A stretch of DNA of 64,000 nucleotides from Calliphora vicina (lineage: Eukaryota > Arthropoda > Insecta > Diptera > Calliphoridae): NCBI RefSeq assembly GCF_958450345.1, contig NC_088780.1, positions 4,958,501 through 5,022,500 of the forward strand. Reading direction: 5' to 3'. Below, one piece after another: positions 56,564-64,000 of this stretch. The notes under the pieces are model-generated. The model had not been told where the DNA came from, ran no database searches, and was given only the letters and a program-made list of their open reading frames with translations. Each line of letters opens with the position of its first letter. Within the stretch, counting starts at the first letter, position 1. A program made the position numbers and the translations under genes.

Positions 56564-56710
56564 ACGGAGTTCAGTATTAAGTGCGAATGGTATTGCATCA
56601 TTGCAAATGCAAAATTGTAAAGGTTTTTGTGTGTATTTTGTTATTGGATTACGGTAAAATTTTGCATTTGCCATGATGCTAGACCATTCGCACTTAATAC
56701 TGAACTCCGC
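56564..56710. repeat. MITE, TIR CGGAGTTCAGTATTAAGTGC
   Basis: 147 bp. Left ACGGAGTTCAGTATTAAGTG, right inverse of GCGGAGTTCAGTATTAAGTG, both continuing CGAATGG. Flanked by TA (56562-56563, 56711-56712). Young-looking: the arms differ only at the outermost base over about 27 bases. Confidence 0.85.
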
Positions 56711-56951
56711 TATTGTTTTTTTTAGCAACTGTTACATGAGTTTTTGAAATGCAAATGCATTTATTGACATTTTTGCATTAGAGAGTTAATAAAACAATCG
56801 CTCTTTTATTACGTTCATAAATTTCGCTCGTATATTTTTTTAATGTTGTATATAAAGTCCTTAATAACAAATAATTTAATAACAATAAAAACATGTATAA
56901 AAAAACATCTTATAAAATAATATTAGCAACGGTTGAAAATACTCCAGAGCA

Positions 56952-59297
56952 TCAACCATAAACAGGCTGCACGTTGCCGGTTAATTGTTGTATAATGCCG
57001 TTGACAGTTGTTGCAATTCCACCCACTAATTGACCGGGAGTTACAGGAGGCTGTAATTATAAATAAAAATATTAAAACATTTTTAATTTAATAGTTGAAT
57101 TTTTATTATGAGAACTTGTGTATGTAAATATAGTATTCAAATTAAGTAATATAAAGTTTATATTACTTATATTATAAACCGTATTTTTAATCGAATCCGA
57201 AGGTTTGGTTTTCGTTCTTTATGCGATTCGGATTTATTTATAAGAAACTTTCTGCAAGTGTTGGACATGCACACATCGATATTTTAAGGGAAATAGAATA
57301 AATACATCGAACGGAATATATTTCATGCATACTTTTAGGAGTGACAAATAAACATTTTTTTGCATAACGATGGCTTAATATAGAAAGGTCGTATCTCAAC
57401 TTTTAGTTACTTTACAGGAGAAGGAAAAAACTCAATAATATCAGAAAGTGAAAAAAACAACTAAAAATTTGTAATATATCAAAAAATATTTTCATAGAAA
57501 ATACGCATTTCACTTTAAATGAGTTAGGGGTTTTCTTTAAAACGATTTAGGGCTTTTTTTTAATTACTGTAAATCTGTTATTCGTCAACATACGAAACTG
57601 AATTTTTTAAGGGAGGTCTATTTGAGGGAGGTCTATTTATCTACCAGAATATGTAAAAAACCCGATTCTATTTGAGTTTTATCTACCAGAATATGTAAAA
57701 AACCCGATTTTGAAAAAAACGAGTAAGTTGCATTTTAAAACAGAACGTTTTTACGAGAGCTGAAAAAGCTAAACCAAAACGTTAATACGAATTCAAAAAT
57801 ACGATTATTTTCGCTTTCGTACAAATTCGATCATTTTTATAAGAGTAAAATCTTCACTAAAAGTAGACTTTTACAAAGATATGTAAAATTTTAAGCTAGC
57901 TTTTTTGGAAAAATAATTTTTGTACGTATTTTGCTGGATAAATTACAATATGAAGCAGACAGATAGATCTATGCAATATATGGTTGCTTAAGTTATAACA
58001 GAGTTTCTGAGTGTTAACATTATCTCTCATATTTTAAACATTAATGGGCCGGACTATGCTCTTGGGCGATTTAAAGTAGCAAAATTTAGATTTCATATGT
58101 ACTTACCGCTCCAGCTGAATCGTAGAAAACACGATTCGGCCTTCTAACTGGCAATGGAGCCGGTTCAGGCCTATAGTTTGGATCAACTTCCGGGTCGTTT
58201 TGTAAATCATTGTTTTGATTGGATGCTTGACCATAGTCTGCATATTGTGGTGGTCGTCCAGTAACCGCTAAGGAATTTTGTAATATACCAGGCGCAAATA
58301 AACCCAAAAAGTTAGCTATGCCCGCACCAGGCGGATAATAAGCGGGTGCAATAGGATCCGATAATAAACCACCACCTAAACCTCCTCCCAAACCCCCACC
58401 AAGACCACCGCCAAGGCCACCATAACCGCCACAACCTTGGCCAGCTGAACTTTGGGGAAAAACATTGTAAACATTAACGTCCCACAGGAAACGTCCTTGC
58501 TCTTTAGGAGGCGGTGTTACACCGTTACCAGCATCTCTGCCAAAGGGTGAACAGGGATTTAACAAGCCTCCACCAAAACGCCGATGGAATTTTCTACGTT
58601 TCAAATGAACGGTACGGGCGTCTTCGTCATTCTCTTGATTGTCAGCACCCGCAAATTTGGCATTTTCTGAATCGGCTTTACTGACACTATATTTGTCGTT
58701 ATTATTCACTTGAGTACTTGAGGTACTAGCAGTATTCTTTTTATAATTATCCGAATTATAGGAATTGCTTAAATATTGATTAGTATTAAGGGAATTGGAG
58801 GCCGAACTGTAAGATCCTTTGGAGTAGGGATTAGCAGCTGCTGTACTAGTTATTGAATTACGATAATATCCTTTTGATGGCGATGGTGTTGCTTCATAAT
58901 TGCGATTTATAGAATTTGTTAATGATGAAGATTGGCTGTAAGGACGTGTAGTGGCTTTTTTGGTTACCGGTTGTTTGTAAGAACTATAGGAGGCTGCTGA
59001 GCTGCTATAGGGATATGAATTCCTTTGAGCTGACTGCTTGGTGTAGGAATTTGTATAAGCGGGATTGGAGAGGCTATTGTAATATGAAGAAGTTTTGGCT
59101 GGGGTATTTATATTTGCTGATGATTGATAATAAGCTTTAGGTTGATTATAATATGATGTCGATGATGATGATGATGCGTATGATGGTTGACTGTAACTGT
59201 AGCCTGCTCTTCTTTGAGCTGGATATCTGTAGGTTTGTGTTTGACATAAAGTTAGCAAACAACTTAAAAACACAATGAGACCACTTATTAAATGCAT
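56952..59297 (-). CDS. secreted Ser/Tyr/Asn-rich protein with Gly-Leu repeat, 429 aa
   Basis: Exon 1 58107-59297 (397 codons), intron 1,056 bp with donor GCG|GTAAGT and acceptor TTACAG, exon 2 56952-57050 (32 codons, ends NVQPVYG). I start at the Met of MHLISGLIVFLSCLLTLCQT, a good signal peptide; an in-frame upstream ATG would bury it behind 34 polar residues. Residues about 25-210 are Ser/Tyr/Asn-rich low complexity (YSYSQPSYASSSSS type). Residues 232-248 are basic (KRRKFHRRFGGG), a possible processing site; 290-312 are (GGGL)n; the C-terminal QLVGGIATTVNGIIQQLTG is conserved-looking and amphipathic. Likely extracellular or cuticle-associated; I do not recognise a named family. Confidence 0.82.
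57051..58106 (-). other. intron of the Ser/Tyr-rich gene
   Basis: 1,056 bp, AT-rich. It contains a local duplication near 57635-57716 (TATCTACCAGAATATGTAAA and AAAACCCGATT occur twice, about 45 bases apart). No other feature. Confidence 0.7.
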
Positions 59298-59399
59298 TTC
59301 TTTGGGTAATATTTTTTCTTCACTGTTGTTTATTTTTTTATTTATAAATAGGTATTTCGTCTCAAGCCCATAAAAAGGACATTCATTACTATATTTCAA

Positions 59400-60449
59400 A
59401 AATTTCGTTAATTATTGTTAAAGCGATTTTCGTTTCGTATGTTTAAGGTTTAATTTTTAGCACTATACTAAAGTATGTTAAACATTTACACCTAAACTTA
59501 TTAACTTTTAATAACGTACGAATTCAGTTCAAATAAAAAAAAAAAATTATATGAATGAAAAATAGGCAAATTTAATTTTTTTTGCACATATTTTTGATAC
59601 CTAGCTGATGTTTTGTTAGTTTTTCCCAAAAATGGTTGTAACTACATATTGCATAATGGTTATTCTCTGCATTAATTTAATACCATCATCATCAACAGCA
59701 TTGAATTTAAAATTTATTTGTTTTGTTTTTTAATTCAGTCTCACACCCACACGCCGGCGTATTAGAGATACGAGTTCATTGAAATAAATATAAAATTCTG
59801 TTTAATTTTCGCTTGTTTTGTATGAGGGGTCGCATGGACGGACGGACGACTTGCTCTTCTTTGTTTCAGTGTGCATTGGCCTGTGTCTAATGAGGTTTTG
59901 ATGCTGGTTTTTAGAGCGTATTTTGTTATTTGCCAATTTAACAGTTTTTAGCAAAATCTTATCATTCATTTTCAGTTTATCGGACATACAGTGTAATGTT
60001 TATGTACAAATTTTTATGAAATCAGAAAAAAATGGTGCACTATTTTAAAACGTCTGATGTGATCCCGAAATAATTCGGCTTAAAGGATTCTAAAAACTAT
60101 AGATACAACAGAAAAACATTAAATTTACTTAAGACTCTTTAAGTAGACAAATTGTATTAAGATATTTTGTAATGGATTTGAATTAAAGAAAACTTGAATG
60201 ATTTAATAAGGACTTAATTCTATAAATAATGAATTCAATACGTTTACAGTACTAAGGAATTAAGACAACGAATTCATACGTTCTGAATGTTTTAATTGAT
60301 TATGAAAACTGAATTAAGAATTAATTCATTGGAACCTTTGTTACATACCTACATACATATCGCGCATTTGAGTCAAAATTTGGGTTTGTTGAATTGAGTA
60401 CTACAAAACATTTCCAGTACAAAAATAGTTCAGATTTCTCTTTGCAAAA
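59400..60449. other. AT-rich DNA, partner of the 52.8-kb repeat
   Basis: 60170-60290 is homologous to 52800-52925 (see there). No gene supported; the minus-strand ORF at 59802-59987 has no domain. Confidence 0.45.
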
Positions 60450-60451
60450 AT

Positions 60452-60660
60452 AATGATTCCGTTTGTAATTTCCACAGTTTTCATTTGCGACCTCATAAAG
60501 TACATCTGAACATGAATAAAAAATTCCCCGGGAGTTTTTTCCCATTGAATTTGAATAGGAAAAATGGGAAAAGGGAAAAAACTTCAGGGGAATTTTTATT
60601 CATAATTGGGCGATATATATTCTGGATTGTTATAGATATCGGAGTCGATATAGCCATTTT
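60452..60660 (+). repeat. DINE-1-like fragment with a nested palindromic MITE
   Basis: CGTTTGTAATTTCCAC, GCGACCTCATAAAGTA and, after an interruption, GATATATATTCTGGAT, GGAGTCGATATAGCCAT. The interruption at about 60513-60603 has inverted ends ATGAATAAAAAATTCCCC / GGGGAATTTTTATTCAT with TTTTTTCCC/GGGAAAAAA inside. Confidence 0.6.
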
Positions 60661-61234
60661 CGACTTTTTATTCAATTTTAAATTTTTTATAGCATGAATA
60701 AACTTTCTTTACTTATAAAATCCAGAAATTAGTTTAATTAAACATTTATAATTTTCGTTCATCAAACGTTACACTGTGCCAATGTTTTCCCGTTAAACCA
60801 TTTTTGGCAAAAACCAGTATGATGTTACTTTTTCCGTTCATACAAAATTATGAATATTTTTTGTAGCAAAAACTAGGTCATGTTAAAAAAAAAATGAGAA
60901 AAACCACCAAAATAAATTGCAATGATACAAGCAGAGAATTTGATTTGTTTTTTGTTTTAAATTAGCTTAGATTAAGCTTAGAATTGTTAACATCCATTAT
61001 TTTTTATTGTTTATTGTTTTACCATCATAGTAAAACATCGATCATCCAAGAGTTTGTTGATGATGTTAATTCGGAAATATTTTTTGAAAAGCAATTTAAT
61101 TTGTTTACAACATAATATAATCATTGTTATTATTATTAACTTAAAACTTGTAATGTTTCTTCCTTTAACAGAACTTGAAGTTCCTTAAAAACAAATATTT
61201 AGGTTTATCATTTGTTTAAACAACTTTATTTAAC

Positions 61235-62166
61235 TTAAGCGGCGGAGGAAATGACATCAGTGTACATTTTAACCTTGCTGGCAATGCTCATGTCAACGTA
61301 TTTATCACCAATGGAAACAATAATGCCACCAATAATGCTGGGATCCACACGGGAGGTGATTTTCAAGGTTTCATTATTCTTCAAGAAGGCCTTAAAAATT
61401 TAAACATACAAATGAATTATAACAAAGAAACAAATATAAGAACATTTTTCAATTATGTACCTTCAAAGCACTTTCCAATTGTTTGTTTTGGGAAGAATCC
61501 AAAGGCTTGGCAGTTACAACTTCGCAAACAATTTCACCACGGTGGGCAGCCATGATAATTTGGAAGGCATTAATGACACCGTCCAAAACATTCAAGCGAC
61601 CATTGTCGGCCAAAAGACCCAACAAATTGCCAGTGGATGGAGCCCAACGCAATTTATTAGCACTTTCCTTCAAGGTGGTAGCCATAACCTTCTTGTTGAT
61701 GATGGGGCTGGTGATTTGTTCGCGTAATTTCTTGTCTTCTTTAAGAGTGTTTCTCAAAGCTGACAAATCCTTTTCTACTTGATCCAATTGATTGGTTTTA
61801 GTAGCAGCCGAATACAAGGCAGTGGCGTAACGGCCCTCCATGCTGAAAACCTGTACGGGTGGCTTTACCATCTTAGTGGAGGTGCACATGGCACGGCTCT
61901 GCAAGAATAACACAATTTTATTTTTATATTGCCTCAAATGCATTCAAATTTATTAATTATCACATTTCCAATAATCACGACTATCGTTAACATTACATAA
62001 CCAAAAATTTTGGTTGGGTAATTTTCTATAGTGGAAAATTCACTTGTTGTCTCAATTTTTCGACTTTTTATGTATGACCATTGTATAGATGATTATTTAA
62101 CTTAATTCTTTTGAATTTAATTATAAAAATTCTTACCAAAACAGATAATTTATTTGCGGCTGCCAT
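61235..62166 (-). CDS. ATPsynO: ATP synthase subunit O (OSCP), mitochondrial, 207 aa
   Basis: Oligomycin-sensitivity-conferring protein: it joins the F1 head of mitochondrial ATP synthase to the peripheral stalk on the matrix side. Exons 62137-62166 (MAAANKLSVL), 61461-61898 and 61235-61390, with GT-AG introns of 238 and 70 bp, both phase 0. 207 aa is the usual length for the family. Residues 1 to about 24 are a basic/hydroxylated mitochondrial presequence (SRAMCTSTKM). The N-terminal helical domain contains VKPPVQVFSMEGRYATALYS, then SPIINKKVMATTLKE and NLLGLLADNGRLNVLDGV. AHRGEIVCEVVTAKPLD and the C-terminal signature region ITSRVDPSIIGGIIVSIGDK then YVDMSIASKV complete it. AATAAA lies at 61225-61230, only 5 bp past the stop, so the 3' UTR is very short. 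Frames in other phases over exon 2 are shadows. Confidence 0.98.
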
Positions 62167-63985
62167 CGTTTTTTGCCTTTTTTATTCGGTGCAGAAAAAA
62201 TCACGAATACTTTGAGAGTACGGCTGTCAGAAAACTACGGCTGTTATGTCAAAATTAAATTGACGCACATTGTTGTATTTTTTGGTATGTTTTTTTTTTT
62301 TTTGCAAATTTTTGTAAATACTGGGTTGTTTTTGCAGAGACTTAAAAGACTTAATTCATATTAGGACAAAAATCGGCGTCAATCGCAAAGTCGGTCTGGA
62401 TTGTTTAAAAAATTGGTGAAGTACCATTTATTACTCAACATATGAACGCTCTTAATTTTAAAAAGACGTTTTAAGCGTTCCAGCATCCTACATGAAGAGT
62501 AAGGTTGAGTAAGGAAGTACTGGAAAATTTGTTATACTCCGTAACCTGGCAACTTATACTTTCAGACGAAAAAAATTGTATTTGCTAAAAAATAAACTTG
62601 TTTGTATAATCATTAAAACAGTTACTTTGTTATTTAAAACTCTCCGAACAAAACCACTAGGAGGAACAGAACAAAAGTATGTTTTAGTACTTGAGGGTAT
62701 CTGAAACATTTTCTAAAATACATATATAGTATTCAATAGAGTTTGATCGAAACCAAAACTAATATTCAGCCAAAAATTCATTATTCGGGCTTATCCGAAT
62801 CTTTTAAAATGTACTATTAATTTCAGAAATAATTTAATTACTTTAATTTTATATCATGTTACAGATCGTTTTTAGGTGACCTCCTTTACATTGTGGACTC
62901 CATTTTCAAAATCAAATAAAATATATTCTCTTAACAAAGCATTCAGCATTAGTACTGCAAACGTATTGACTTCAGTCCTTTACAAAATTAATTCCTTGTT
63001 GAATCATTTAAGTTTTTTTTTTTTAATTCATATCTATTGAATTAATTCAACAATGTATGAATTAATTCTATTTAAATAAAATCCTTTGAATGAAGCTAAT
63101 TTAATTTTGGGAATAGATTAATGGAATGAATGGCTGAAATTTTTAATGCCGAATTAAGGTTTTAATGAAGGAAGCTCAAATTGGATTAATTCGAAGATTT
63201 TTTTATGCAACAGTTTTTTGAATACTTTTTTTAAATATATGTATGGATGTATATTAGTTCTCTCAAACAATAAAATATAAGTCCTTCAAATTCAATATTG
63301 TACGTTTTTCTTTATAAAAGTTTCGGTATTCGGCAATATTCTGTCCAATTTTTGAACCAATCCATAACCGAATGTACTTTATTTGTTGAAATTCATAGTA
63401 ATATAAAAAAGTCCCTTTGGAGTATTCCAAATCAATTATTTCGGATACATCTATTTTTCGTATTAGGCCTATGATATATATTTATTACAAATAGATGTCA
63501 GCATAATATTTTGAGGTAAAGTTTGTAGCCTATAATAATTAGTTAGACGATTTCGGTCCGTTTTTGCAAACTGGGGGGTTACTGCGTAACTCAATTCGAA
63601 AACGAAAATGTGTGTTAAATACATTGTAATTCGAAAAGATTTCCTTTCGAATCGAATTAGGGAGTAACCCCCTGTATCGAGCAAATAGGTTGCATTTAAA
63701 GATTCGGCAAATTCCATTCAAAATAAACAAATATTCAATTTGGTTTTTAAAGTATTTATTGAAAATGAAACTTTTTTTATTTTTTTTTTTAATTCTAATA
63801 TGAAATTTTGTTTTTCTCCGTACTCATTTCTTAATGGAATCAATTTTATTACGGATATTAAATATATATATAATAATATACGTTATATCTTCAAAATATT
63901 AACTCCTTACTTGTCGTCTGAAATGGAATGTTTAAAAAAAATATTCAAATTACATAAATTAATGGAAAAAACAAGCTTTTAATAC
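62167..63985. other. AT-rich non-coding DNA
   Basis: No supported gene. 63030-63170 is a weak relative of the dispersed AATTCAAT repeat of 52.8 and 60.2 kb. The remainder shows nothing I can support. It may be intron of the gene that starts beyond the right edge. Confidence 0.4.
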
Positions 63986-63989
63986 TTAC

Positions 63990-64000
63990 CATCATCCTCA
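63990..64000 (-). other. possible splice donor of a gene continuing off the right edge
   Basis: The minus strand reads TGAGGATGATG|GTAAGTATT, a near-perfect fly donor after a Glu/Asp-codon-like stretch. Only 11 exon bases lie in the window, so the gene cannot be identified. Confidence 0.3.

Noticed and set aside
57600..57720. Possible small element in the intron
   Set aside because: Only a local duplication of about 30 bp; no inverted ends or target duplication.
61455..61782. Plus-strand ORFs of 90 and 99 aa
   Set aside because: Antisense shadows of ATP synthase OSCP exon 2.

Overview
This is an AT-rich window of fly (Diptera) nuclear genome. The evidence is short canonical spliceosomal introns, TATA/initiator promoters on small secreted-protein genes, fly-type tRNAs, DINE-1/INE-1-like repeats and several mariner/Tc1 families. 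The large share of degenerate transposons fits a big-genome cyclorrhaphan fly, possibly a calyptrate, but I cannot name the species.

Layout. 1-4.6 kb: two blocks of a 12-bp satellite with a mariner corpse between them. 6-15 kb: MITEs (including one hAT-type element with a perfect 8-bp duplication and a 1-kb one with a near-perfect one), DINE-1-like elements, three tRNA-Val(AAC), one tRNA-Ala(AGC) and an 11-bp satellite of about 80 units. 15.35-17.17 kb: a six-exon leucine-rich-repeat gene that I read as DRC5/TCTE1, the axonemal dynein regulatory complex subunit. 17-26 kb: a repeat thicket whose centrepiece is a four-element nest (22.78-25.80 kb) holding a Tc1 element with an uninterrupted transposase. 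26.6-27.2 kb: an unrecognised two-exon gene, then tRNA-Thr(AGT). 28-35 kb: mariner remnants. 35.8-44.9 kb: seven tRNA-Pro(TGG) and two tRNA-Ala(AGC) mixed with MITEs, a LINE remnant split by a hAT MITE, and an RRP15 pseudogene. 45.5-59.3 kb: four genes for small secreted Gly/Tyr/His- or Ser/Tyr-rich proteins (cuticle-, chorion- or peptide-like). 61.2-62.2 kb: the three-exon mitochondrial ATP synthase OSCP gene. The extreme right edge carries a splice-donor-like sequence of a possible further minus-strand gene.

The genes do not form a pathway. ATP synthase OSCP is a housekeeping gene, DRC5 is probably a sperm flagellar gene, and the four secreted low-complexity genes form a loose cluster. The most notable content is structural: nested DNA transposons with readable target-site duplications, many small non-autonomous families (several with TAA or TTA duplications, several with 8-bp duplications), and a tRNA-Pro cluster whose flanks fall into shared classes, pointing to duplication of tRNA-bearing segments. 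I found no clear new biochemical system. The nest and the tRNA cluster are the best targets for follow-up.
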